Below, piece after piece: positions 1-9,679 of a DNA stretch of 64,000 nucleotides. Source of the stretch: Phoebastria nigripes (taxonomy: Eukaryota > Chordata > Aves > Procellariiformes > Diomedeidae). Below the pieces are notes generated by a model. It was given only the letters and a program-made list of their open reading frames with translations. It was not told the DNA's origin and did no database searches. Numbering within the stretch: position 1 is the stretch's first letter; each line of letters begins with the position of its first letter. A program made the position numbers and the translations under genes. The stretch covers positions 148,741 to 212,740 of the forward strand of contig JAYKAV010003085.1 of assembly GCA_035582835.1 (NCBI GenBank). The letters are read 5' to 3'.

Positions 1-49
1 TGCTGCACTTGCACTGCTTCTTGGAAGGCTTGTCCTCCATTGGCTCAGG

Positions 50-365
50 TGGTTCCTGCTATAGTAACTCCTATAACATGCAACTCAAATCATGGGTTAC
101 AACAATTTAAAGGTGTATCCATTACAATCTCNACCCCTGGTCCCTTTGGACCAGACCATAGGGTTTAACATTGCAATGAACTTCTCCCCTTGCTCCCAGC
201 CTGGCTAGCAACAAGGGGTTTCTGCTATAGTAATTCCCGTAACATGCAACTCAAGTCCCGGGTTACAACAATTTAAAGTATTTCCATTACAGTCTCCACC
301 TCTGGTGCCTTTGGACCAGACCATAGGGTTTAACATTGCAATGAACTCCTCCCCTTGCCCCTGCT
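50..365. repeat. Direct duplication, two copies of about 148 bp spaced 165 bp apart
   Basis: The segment at about 50-196 recurs at about 216-363. Both copies contain the same ordered words: ctgctatagtaa, aacatgcaactcaa, gggttacaacaatttaaa, ccattacaatct/ccattacagtct, and then ggaccagaccatagggttta. The copies differ by scattered substitutions and small indels, so the duplication is old or was inherited from the parental element. It lies inside the ERV internal region. No function is visible. Confidence 0.8.
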
Positions 366-384
366 CCGGCTTGGACTTATCCAC

Positions 385-935
385 AGACTGCAGTCCCTTA
401 GGGGTGTACCTGCTCCAACTGGAGCCCTATCTATCAGCCACAGTCTCTCCAGGGGTAAACCTGCTGTGGCATAAACTTATCCACAGCCACAGTCGCTTTG
501 AAGTGCACCGGCTCCAGCGTGGCCTTACCCACAGCCACAGTCCCTTCAGAAGTAAACCTGCTCCAACATGGCCTTACCCATGGCTGCAATCCCTCCAGGG
601 GTGTTCCTCCCCTGTCATGGCCTTATCCACGGCCACACACTTTGAGGTGCTCCAGCATGACCTCATGCACAGTCACTGATGCTTCCAGGTGTACCTGCTG
701 CAGCATGGACTCATCCACAGCCACAGATGCTTCGAGGTGTACCTTCTCCAGTGTGGACTTATCCTTAGGCCACAATCCCTTCAGAGGTATACCTGCTGCG
801 GCACGGACATAGTAACAGCCACAGACGCTTCAGAGATGTACCTGCTTGGGCATGGGCTTATCCACGGCCACAGACGCTTCGGGGTCTCCTGCTCCCTCGT
901 GGACTCATCCACAGGTCACAGTCCCTTCGACTCAG
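385..935. repeat. Tandem repeat of about 48-50-bp units in the ERV leader
   Basis: About eleven imperfect units follow one another. On the plus strand each reads roughly: cctgctccagc, a variable base, tggacttatccacagccaca, then gtcccttcagaggtgta or a variant. Unit starts are recognisable near 411, 461, 509, 558, 695, 743, 791 and 840, and some units are shortened. A 48-bp unit equals 16 codons, and on the minus (sense) strand some units stay open in one frame (for example about 833-880), while others contain stops. Other bird ERVs may carry a comparable array, but I cannot check that here. Confidence 0.8.
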
Positions 936-1254
936 GTTCACACTGGAGTTCCAGCCTGTCCAGTACAGCAGCACAGAAACAGCAGCGATGCCCTGGCCAT
1001 CTGCCAGCCCAGGCGCATTGCCATTGCTGTTATCAGAATGTTCCCAGGCACAGCACAGTAAGATGATAAGCAGTACAGCAAGCAGCAAAAGCAAAAAGCA
1101 GCCACTAACGAGCACTGGACTCTAATACACAGTAAGGCAAGCAAGCCCCATGGCAAGCACAGGAGCCTGCCAATTAATAGCTAAACAGCAATAACAGCTA
1201 TAAATTTGATCTAGCACATTCCAATCAAATCTGTCATTATCTCGAACCCTTCAA

Positions 1255-1272
1255 GCCCCACGTTGGGCGCCA
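1255..1272 (-). other. Retroviral primer-binding site, tRNA-Lys type
   Basis: On the plus strand the 18 bases gccccacgttgggcgcca equal the 3' end of a cytosolic tRNA-Lys (CTT-type acceptor/T-arm sequence) including its CCA. On the minus strand this is the primer-binding site TGGCGCCCAACGTGGGGC. It sits 8 nt from the LTR edge, as expected for a 5' LTR. The complementarity extends a few bases further (ttcaa versus the tRNA's ttcga). It fixes the LTR at 1281-1867 as a minus-strand 5' LTR. Confidence 0.85.
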
Positions 1273-1280
1273 AAAAGGAC

Positions 1281-1867
1281 TGTCGTGGTTTAACCCCAGC
1301 CAGCAACTAAGCACCACGCAGCCGCTCGCTCACTCCCCCCACGGTGGGATGGGGGAGAGAATCGGAAGGGTGAAAGTGACAAAACTCATGGGTTGAGATA
1401 AAGACAGTTTAATAGGGAAAGCAAAAGCCGTGCACGCAAGCAAAGCAAAACAAGGAATTCATTCACTACTTCCCATAAGCAGGCAGGTGTTCAGCCATCG
1501 CCAGGAAAGCAGGGCTCCATCACGCGTAACGGTTACTTGGGAAGACAAACGCTATCACTCCAAACGTCCCCCCCTTCCTTCTTCTTCTTCCCCCAGCTTT
1601 TATATACTGAGCGTGATGTCACATGGTATGGAATACCCCATTGGCCAGTTGGGCTAGCTGTCCTGACTATGCTCCCTCCCAGCTTCTTGTGCACCTGGCA
1701 GAGCATGGGAAGCTGAAAAGTCCTTGACTAGTGTAAACACTACTTAGCAACAACTAAAAACATGAGTGTGTTATCAACATTATTCTCACACTAAATCCAA
1801 AACACAGCACTATACCAGCTACTAGGAAGAAAAAAACCAAACCTCTATCCCAGCTGAAACCAGGACA
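1281..1867 (-). mobile_element. ERV LTR 1 (minus strand), 587 bp
   Basis: The LTR begins TGTCGTGG and ends CCAGGACA on the plus strand, so it has the TG...CA termini of a retroviral LTR. Read on the minus strand it starts TGTCCTGGTTTCAGCTGGGA. It has a TATA box (complement of 1598-1606) and an ATTAAA polyadenylation signal (complement of 1408-1413), and it ends with the primer-binding site beyond its left edge. It is closely similar to the LTR at 3995-4570 and related to those at 8945-9503 and 11811-12405. The bases abutting its right edge on the minus strand (gtagcagaggg) are purine-rich and could be a polypurine tract, which would make this LTR also the 3' LTR of the unit to its right. Confidence 0.9.
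1598..1606 (-). promoter_or_regulatory. LTR 1 TATA box
   Basis: Minus-strand TATATAAAA, preceded by a TGACATCACGCTCAG-like stretch resembling a CRE/ATF site (tgatgtca, 1613-1620 on the plus strand). The same arrangement occurs in the sister LTRs. Confidence 0.6.
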
Positions 1868-2279
1868 CCCTCTGCTACGGTGGCAGTTTTGTAGCTTGCT
1901 TCTATCGCTTCTTGTATGTCTCGTCTTCACATATTCAGTGGGGAAGGGGCTTTGTTGGGTAGGGGGCTTTTCCTGCTGGTGGGTGGATTTTTTAGTATGC
2001 TAATTAGGATAGTTCACTCATAGTTCAAGTAGTTGTTTCTTTGGTTTTATCAGTAGTTCTTGTTTTCTTAACACTTATCTGGACACTCCCTTATTTGGCT
2101 GACTTATGGTGTCATCATATTTCTTCTCCCAAGGCCAGACCCAGTTAACTCTCTACAGAGGAGCCTTCCTGGGATTCACCATCCCTCAGTCTTGTGAGTG
2201 TTTGAGACATTCCTCGGACAGGCTCAGGGGATCTCCACCCCCTGCTCCCTTATCAAGTTTTGTCTCCTCTCATTGGAAA
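1868..2279. other. Unassigned sequence between LTR 1 and the pol fragment
   Basis: No coding similarity was recognised on either strand. The plus-strand open frame that includes pol starts at 2106, but its first 80 or so residues are low-quality and unlike any retroviral domain I know, so I do not count them as pol. On the minus strand the last bases before the LTR are purine-rich. The stretch could be 3' untranslated ERV sequence in the LTR's orientation, or filler from the rearrangement. Confidence 0.4.
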
Positions 2280-3968
2280 ACAGTTCTTTGTTCCAGTGGG
2301 TTACAAGTTGGCCTTGGTGTTAGCTGCCAGTTGATCTCTTACAAAGGGGGATCCCAAGAGCTAACTGCATTGGAGGCCGAAGTGAGCCTAACCAGGAAGG
2401 AGTGGCAAAAACACCCCATCGTGACTGGCCCAGAGGCTCCATGCATCCTTGGCATAGACTACCTCAGGAGAGGGTATTTCAAGGACCCAAAAGGGTACCG
2501 CTGGGCTTTTGGTGTAGCTGCCGTGGAGACGGAGGAAATTAAACAGCTGTCTACCTTGCTCGGTCTCTCAGAGGACCCTTCTGTTGTGGGGTTGCTGAGG
2601 GTCGAAGAACAACAGGTGCCGATTGCTACCNCAACGGTGCACCGGCGGCAATATCGCACCAACCGAGACTCCCTGATTCCCATCCATAAGCTGATTTGTT
2701 GACTGGAGAGCCAGGGAGTGATCAGCAAGACTCACTCACCCTTTAACAGTCCCATATGGCCAGTGCNAAAGTCTAATGGAGAGTGGAGACTAACAATAGA
2801 CTATCGTGGCCTGAACGAAGTCACGCCGCCATTGAGTGCTGCCGTGCCGGACATGCTAGAACTTCAATACGAACTGGAGTCAAAGGCAGCCAAGTGGTAT
2901 GGCACCATTGATATCGCCAATGCCTTTTTCTCAATCCCTTTGGAGGCAGAGTGCAGGCCACAGTTTGCTTTCACGTGGAGGGGCATCCAGTACACCTGGA
3001 ATCGACTGCCCCAGGGGTGGAAACACAGCCCCACCATTTGCCATAGACTGAACCACACCGCACTAGAACAGGGTGAGGCTCCGGAACACCTGCAATACAT
3101 TGATGACATCATCATATGGGGCAACACAGCAGAAGTTTTTGAGAAAGGGAAGAGAATAGTCCAAATCCTTCTGAAGGCCAGTTTTGCCATAAAACAAAGT
3201 AAGGTCAAGGGACCTGCACAAGAGATCCAGTTTTTAGGAATGAAACGTCAGGATGGACATCGTCAGATCCCAATGGATGCAATCAACAAAATAACAGCCA
3301 TGTCCCCACCAACTAGCAAAAAGGAAACACAAGCCTTCTTAGGCGTTGTGGGTTTTGGGAGAATGCATATTCCAAATTACAGTCTGATCGTAAGCTCTCT
3401 GTATCAAGTGACCCAGAAGAAGAACGATTTCAAATGGGGCCCTGAGCAACGACAAGCCTTTGAACAAATAAACAGGAGATAGTTCAGGCAGTAGCCCTTG
3501 GGCCAGTCCGGGCAGGACAAGATGTAAAGAGTGTGCTCTACACTGCAGCTGGGGAGAATGGCCCTACCTGGAGCCTCTGGCAGAGGGCACCAGGGAGCGA
3601 AGACTCGAGGTCGACCCCTGGGGTTTTGGAGTCGGGGATACAGAGGATCCGAAGCCCACTATACTCCAACTGAGAAAGAGATATTGGCAGCATATGAAGG
3701 GGTTTGAGCTGCTTCAGANGTNGTTGGTACTGAAGCACAGCTCCTCCTGGCACCCCGACTGCCGTTGCTGGGCTGGATGTTCAAAGGGAGGGTCCCCTCT
3801 ACACATCATGCAACTGATGCTANGTGGAGTAAGTGGGTCNCNNTGATCACACAACGGGCCCNAATANGAAACCCCAGTCACCCAGGAATCTTGGAAGTGA
3901 TCACGAACTGGCCAGAAGGCAAAGATTTTGGAATGTCCCCAGAGGAGGAGGTGACGCATGCTGAAGAG
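2280..3968 (+). pseudogene. pol: ERVL-like pol fragment (protease C-terminus, reverse transcriptase, connection), broken
   Basis: The plus strand encodes the end of a retropepsin-like domain (CILGIDYL, about 2443-2466) and then a reverse transcriptase. Visible RT motifs are SPIWPV, WRLTIDYRGLN, YGTIDIANAFF (first catalytic Asp), RLPQGWKHSP and YIDD (about 3096-3107, the catalytic pair). The thumb/connection region follows (QAFLGVVGF). The frame is interrupted by an in-frame TGA at 2700-2702. At about 3470-3480 reading moves to another frame, and by about 3765 it is back in the first, so there are at least two frame changes. It stops abruptly at 3968 against the primer-binding site of LTR 2, before any RNase H active-site motif, and no integrase is present. 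The ERVL-like (class III) assignment is from motif style by eye. The orientation is opposite to both flanking LTRs. This is a dead relic; eleven ambiguous bases in this ERV block, eight of them at 3719-3867, add uncertainty. Confidence 0.85.
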
Positions 3969-3986
3969 GCCCCACATTGGGTGCCA
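3969..3986 (-). other. Primer-binding site of LTR 2, tRNA-Lys type, two CpG changes
   Basis: The plus strand reads gccccacattgggtgcca. It differs from the site at 1255-1272 at two positions, and both are CpG-to-TpG/CpA transitions, the usual decay of methylated DNA. The spacer to the LTR is the same 8 nt (aaaaggac). It marks LTR 2 as a minus-strand 5' LTR. Confidence 0.8.
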
Positions 3987-3994
3987 AAAAGGAC

Positions 3995-4570
3995 TGTCGT
4001 GGTTTAACCCCAGCCAGCAACTAAGCACCACACAGCCACTCGCTCACTCCCCCACAGTGGGATGGGGGAGAGAATTGGAAGGGTAAAAGTGAGAAAACTC
4101 ATGCGTTGAGATAAAGACAGTTTAATAGGGAAAGCAAAAGCCGTGCACGCAAGCAAAGCAAAACAAGGAATTCATTCCCTACTTCCCATCGGCAGGCAGG
4201 TGTTCAGCCATCGCCAGGAAAGCAGGGCTCCATCACGCATAATGGTTACTTGGGAAGACAAACGCCATCACTCTGAACGTCCCCCCCTTCCTTCTTCTTC
4301 CCCCAACTTTATATACTGAGCATGATGTCGCATGGTATGGAATACCCCATTGATCAGTTGGGTCAGCTGTCCTGGCTATGCTCCCTCCTGGCTTCTTGTG
4401 CACCTGGCAGAGCATGGGAAGCTGAAAAGTCCTTGACTAGTGTAAACACTACTTAGCAACAACTAAAACATCAGTGTGTTATCAACACTGTTCTCATACT
4501 AAATCTAAAACACAGCACTATATCAACTACTAGGAAGAAAATCAACTCCACCCCAGCCAAAACCAGGACA
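3995..4570 (-). mobile_element. ERV LTR 2 (minus strand), 576 bp
   Basis: The termini are TGTCGTGG and CCAGGACA on the plus strand, the same as LTR 1, and the two can be followed base by base with scattered substitutions and short indels. Minus-strand signals are a TATA box (complement of 4308-4315) and ATTAAA (complement of 4121-4126). The right flank begins atgag, the candidate first half of a target-site duplication; the partner was not found in the window. Its internal side is joined directly to an oppositely oriented pol fragment instead of a leader. Confidence 0.9.
4308..4315 (-). promoter_or_regulatory. LTR 2 TATA box
   Basis: Minus-strand TATATAAA, in the same place as in LTR 1. Confidence 0.55.
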
Positions 4571-7500
4571 ATGAGTAAACCTCAACATACCGCTGGCCTT
4601 TTCATGTTTAGTCATGTATGTCTTTCATTTACTTTTGACAAAGTGAGAAGGTAAGAACAAACTCAAGACACAGGTGTTAACATTTCATTTTTGACATAAG
4701 CAAACGCAAGCAAATGGTAACTGAATACTTATGCAGTGGAATCAGACAATAACAAGTCATTTTAATTAAGACTTTAAGCATTCTAATTGTGTGATGATAC
4801 ATGATATGATGTTCAAGAAGCCAGAGAAAAGCATTAGGGAGGAGGTGGAACAGAAAGCAAAAAGATGGTTCTAGTTACCTGTATGACAAGTAATAGTCAG
4901 TCTTGGCTAATCTTTTCCCTAAAACTCAAAGGACACCCCTGATGGATGTAAGTGGCTTTAATTTATTGATGTCTGTGATAAAGTCCTTGTTAAAAATGAA
5001 GGAAAGAGCTTCTAAATCACTTCTCAAAAGAGATTAAGGAAGGGTCAGATTCTGCAAGCATCAGTTCCGCTGATGAGCACTTAACAGTTGTAAATTCTAT
5101 TGTCATGTTGGCCTTAAATAGGATTTCTTTCATGGGTTATGCCTAGTCTATTATACTGTGCCCTAACTGAAGCTTTTCTAAGTAACAAAGAATGATCTCT
5201 TAGGTCCAAGAATAGCTGTTTCCTACAGTAAGAAGAAAGACAGAATTACAGATTGGTTTGAAATCAAGAAAACCATGGAAGTTTCCTTAGTGACCTGACT
5301 AGACTTTTTCACTAAGGTGCTTTAGAAGAAGTCTACCTTATTTCAAATAAGTTTATTTTTTGGTACAATGCTGAGCTGAATGTTAGCATTGTGGATTTTG
5401 AATTTGAACTGCTTCACAGCATTTGGATATTTCGGGATGTATCAGTTTGGCTGAAGTCCAGATCTGCCCTACAAAGATTTTTATTTTGCCATATCAAATG
5501 CCAGAGATGTTTCTTTTTTTGCTGTTGCCTAGTTTGGGGCAGAAGCCAAGGAATGTGTGGGCAGGCTAGGGCTCTAGAGTAAGGAGGGACTGGCCACCCT
5601 ACATGCATAGTTTTCTGACAGACTGAGCACAGGTGGTACCATCTGCAGCCTACAGTAAAGGCAGCATGGCTTTCAGAGAGGATGAAAAGGTGTCAGGAAG
5701 ATCATTTTCACAGAGGTGGAAACAATTTTAAGAACAATTTTAACCACAGGTTCAAGAACTAGCTGTGATCTCAACAGCTGTTCAGCTGAATCAAATTGCC
5801 TCAAACTCTAACAAATATCTTCCAAATAGTAACAACTGAGTAACATTCTCAGTGGGTGCCCATTTTGAATACTCGCTTTTCAGCAACCAAAAGATTATTT
5901 TGTGGAGTGCCTACACTCTAAATACATTTGTGTAGCTAACCTATCACCCTGTTGAGGTGCTGGATGACTACTTTACAGGAGATGTGGACATTTACTTTCC
6001 TTTTTGCAAAAAGGGTCAATAACAGCCTCAGTAACAGGCCCTTTAAAAGCCAAATATGGCGTAAAACACTGTCTCCAATGTANAATAAAAAATAAAATAA
6101 AATACTTGAAGATGCAAACTGCTGCAAATAGCTTCTCTAAGAACTTGAATGACTTGGTCTAACACTTCTAATTTCCTGTAGGCCTGCCTAAATAAAGGAA
6201 GAAAAAAAAATGCTAAAGCTTAGTTATCATTACAGAAAAGGATAACGGGATCTCCTTGCACTTATAAATTAAGACACTGTTTTAATACTTCTGGAGTCAG
6301 AATTCCTTGCTGAAAGAAATGTGTTGTAGTGGGTTAGTCATTCATTACCTAATAGATAAGAAATCCTTACCACCTCAGGAAACTGCTTTGGTATGAGAAA
6401 TGTGTACAAAACCAACTATGTCTTATGTCTTATTGACCTATCATTTGCTATCCACCGGTGTTGATTTTGAGGCTTATTGGTTTGATATAAAGGAAAAAAG
6501 ATTGTGTTTTTCTTGCTTCTAGCTCAAAAATTTGTGAATAACTTTTCCTGAAAGTCTGGGCAATTATTTCAAGAAACTGAAGAAATGTATTTAAATGTTT
6601 GAGTACTTGATCTTGTTTCCAACAATGATATTTTCTGGTCTTCAGCAGTAAACATAACACAAATGTTAGCACTCAAACAGAAAATTTTCAAAGCTTTTCA
6701 TAACTAACAAAAGTGCAGTCCTCTTTTATTGTAATTGGAAACTGAGACAAATTGACAATGCTTTAGCTTTAAGTTTGGTTAAGCTTGGCTCTCAGTTCTG
6801 TGCCTTAACTACAAGGCTATTTTTGCCCCAATAGAGCAGTAAAATCCAGTACTGAACATAGAGGGAATGCTGTGGGAGAACAGAAATTTTATAAATCACC
6901 AAGATAAATGCATAGAATTATATGACGAAGAGAAAAGTGAGGTCCACTGCGTCATTTTTATTGCCCAAAAGCATTGATAGAAAAAAAGAAATAGAAGTCT
7001 TTACTGGGTTTGTTGTGTTCATGCTGAATGGATGGATCTTGTTTCTAGAAGGTATGACATTCTGAGAAAGCTCTCCATAAGCTTATCATTCTTGCATTAA
7101 AACTGACTCCTAAATCTACTGATTTCAATTTCCCAGATATATCGAAGAGGGGTGGAAATTAGAACATTTTTTTCAGTTCATCATGCAAATATATTGATAT
7201 TATATACTGTGCGCATATATACACACATAGTGTGTATATATATATACACTACATACTAATAAACTCATTTTTTTCTATGAAAAATGCTGCATTCAATGTT
7301 TGTGGAGGAAAGTGTAATCAAACTCCAGAAAAACAAAGTCCTGGTAGAAAGCCTTTTGCCTTATGGTGATGTTATTTACATCTTATAAACACAGTCACTG
7401 ACTTGTAGGTCCTGTCATGGATTCTTAGTGTTGTCTTGCTGCTCATCCTGTCACATATGAATGCTTGCCTTTGAACCCTGCTCCCAGGTGGTTGAGCCCC

Positions 7501-8939
7501 CTCCTGGAATTTATGCTGTTTAGTTTGGGCCTTTCATGGAAGAGAAAAAGGCTGACATATTCTCAGTCAAGTGTAATATGAAGATTTAAGCTGAAAGTAA
7601 GTTGGTTTCACTTATGCCTTTTTCCCCAGTGACATGGCAAAACCATCATATCTTCTGTTCAATTTTCTATAGCATTGGTACTGACATATCAAAATTTTAA
7701 GAGCATAGCTCTTTATTGGATCCAGTTGATCTTCCATCTCAACAGACTATACTGAGCTGCTATTTGGCCAGTGTCTAAGTAAGAGAGTGAGCAGGTGAAG
7801 GGAAGTATAGAAAGAACAGCATTGATCAACTAGACAAACACACAGAGAATATTTTTAAGAGTATAGAAAAATAAACAACCTTGCCATCAGTGACTGCATA
7901 ATTTATGAACATTATCCTGTCAGACTAGTACTGTTTCCATCTGTTTTTCTGTCAAATTCTCCCAAAATGTCTCATATTATATTTGATTGTGAAAATAGTA
8001 GTACTGAATAAAGTTTACCACAGTAGCAGGGATGTGTTTGCAGACTCACACACAGATACAAAGAGTTATCATTAGACAGGTTGCCTTGTAAATGTTTTAG
8101 CAAATTAAGGCATTTCACCAAATGATTTTCACAAGCTTAACATGTTTTAATGCAGTCTTCAACCTTCTTTGTCACATGACAGTACAGTAAACAGTCCCCT
8201 GAGTTTCTAACAGCCTGATTTCCAAACATTTTATTTGCAAGTAAGTCACAAAGAACAGACCTAAGTATCTACTTTGTTCTAGGGATTGCTATAAATCAAG
8301 GCAGTCCCATCCAGCTGCATTATCTCAGCAAATTTGAATTTAAAAAATCAGTTAAATAGGCCACATCGCAAACATGGAGGATAGTCTGCCCTCTGTGTTT
8401 CCAGAAGGTAGTTTCAGCAATAACAGAGACGATAACACATCCTCTATACTGAGGCACTAATGAGCTCAATTCATACCAGCCACCTCTGGGATGAAAATCT
8501 GGTCCAGGATCCATGCTCTGTTCAGTTCTTAGTTTTTTCAGAGTAGATTTGGTAAGTTATGTGGTATGGATTAGTCCTGTGAGAACTGGGACAGTGAAAG
8601 AGAATTGTATTGTCAGCTACTGCAGAAGCATCAGAAGACCTGCTCATGGCATAGGGAGTGGGATATAGCTGTACTATATTTTAGTCAGAGAATTCCCTTG
8701 AAAATCACAAAAGCTGTCAGCTCAAATGGGGCAATATGCAGGTTAGAGTTTTCCTGGCCTAGAACATAAGTGTCTATATCTCTTGGTTTTATACCTTTTT
8801 GCTGGCACCATTAGTTTTTATCTTCTGACATCCTGCAGTCTGGTCATAGACTTGAGGTGGATCTGCCTCCATCTTTTCCTTAAGTGAGCATGCTAAAAAG
8901 ATCAAAATAACTTCGAACATCTAAACTAGGTTTTATTGA
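4571..8939. other. Non-coding, AT-rich, no gene recognised
   Basis: Only short chance frames (up to about 74 codons) occur, and none resembles a known protein. Apart from a TA/CA microsatellite at 7193-7250, I recognise no repeat family with confidence. A GC-richer patch at about 8380-8520 may be a decayed old repeat, but I could not assign it. Confidence 0.6.
7193..7250. repeat. TA/CA microsatellite with hairpin potential
   Basis: Alternating TA, CA and TG runs. Positions 7215-7226 (atatatacacac) and 7230-7241 (gtgtgtatatat) are perfect inverted complements around a 3-base loop. Confidence 0.8.
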
Positions 8940-8944
8940 GATAC

Positions 8945-9503
8945 TGTCCTGGTTNCGGCTGGGACAGAGTTAACTTTCTTCCCAGTAGCTGGGGACGGTG
9001 TGCTGTGTTTTGGGTTTGGTATAATAGGAGCGTTGATGGCCCATTGATGTTTTGGGTGTTGCTGGGCGGTGCTTGCACCGGGCACTTTTTGGCCTCCCAT
9101 GCCTTGCCAGGTGCATGGGAAGCTGGCGGGGGGAGCATAGCTGGGGTGTTTGACCCAGCTGGCCAATGGGGTATTCCATACCATGCAATGTCATGCTCAG
9201 TATAAAAACTAAGGGGGTATGGGGGGCCCTGGGTCCCGGGCTCTCATTCGGTTCGGCGGGTGGTGAGCAATTGCATTGTGCATCGCCTGCTTTGTATATT
9301 GTTGTTGTTGTTGTTGTTATCACTGTTACTATTACTGTTCTACTTTGTTTTATTTCAATTATTAAACTGTTTTTATCTCAACCTGCGAGTTTTCCTACTC
9401 GTGCCCTCCCGATTCTCTCCCCCATCCCACCAGAGTTGGGGGTGTGTGTGTGTGAGCGAGCGGCTGCGTGGTGTTTAGGTGCTGCCAGGGTTAAACCATG
9501 ACA
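8945..9503 (+). mobile_element. Solo ERV LTR (plus strand), 559 bp, target duplication GATAC
   Basis: It starts TGTCCTGGTT and ends ACCATGACA and is flanked by perfect 5-bp direct repeats gatac at 8940-8944 and 9504-9508. That proves the ends and makes it a single, internally recombined (solo) LTR. It shares with the LTRs at 1281 and 3995 the start, the caatggggtattccataccatg block, the tcatgctcagtata promoter and the ATTAAACTGT...TATCTCAACC polyadenylation region. It differs in having a (TTG)n run at about 9299-9318 and a (GT)n run near 9441-9454, so it is a different subfamily. No primer-binding site or internal sequence adjoins it. Confidence 0.92.
9201..9207 (+). promoter_or_regulatory. 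TATA box of solo LTR
   Basis: tataaaa directly after tcatgctcag, matching the promoter position in the sister LTRs. ATTAAA follows at 9361-9366. Confidence 0.6.
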
Positions 9504-9679
9504 GATACAAAGAAGATGAACAACTTCTTAAAAAGGATATGCCATAATATTGTGTCCAGCAGATATTTAAAAACAGAATTTAAAAAATTTGAAAAACAAT
9601 GATGCCCTGTGTCCTTTTCTACAGGGTCATACTACGTTTAGTACATATCACTGGGTTTCTTTATTGCAATATGATCTAC

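Larger units (their letters stand above)
1..1280 (-). mobile_element. ERV 5' leader/internal region, runs off the left edge
   Basis: This is the sequence downstream of the minus-strand LTR at 1281-1867. It starts with an 8-nt spacer (1273-1280) and a tRNA-Lys primer-binding site (1255-1272), so it is the 5' internal part of a provirus running leftward out of the window. After about 300 bp of leader it contains a tandem array of roughly 48-bp units and then a 165-bp-spaced direct duplication. Minus-strand frames are mostly closed. The longest open stretches (858-1115 and 938-1156) begin with a very hydrophobic segment and have no recognisable domain. I see no gag signature such as a CCHC zinc knuckle, so where gag would begin is unknown. 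The strand assignment rests on the primer-binding site and LTR polarity, which are clear. Confidence 0.75.

Noticed and set aside
1234..1272. tRNA-Lys-like sequence near the LTR
   Set aside because: Only the 3' end of the tRNA is matched, at the exact place of a primer-binding site; there is no D-arm or anticodon arm.
2106..2279. N-terminal 58 codons of the frame that leads into pol
   Set aside because: Open by chance; the translation does not resemble the start of a retroviral protease, and I see no active-site DTG motif.
8320..8520. Old SINE-like patch or 64-codon minus frame
   Set aside because: A faint likeness to an ancient repeat ('ggaccagattttcatc'), but too short to assign and no protein similarity.
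9166..9501. 111-codon plus frame
   Set aside because: It is a translation of the solo LTR, including its (TTG)n and (GT)n runs (Val/Cys-rich tract).
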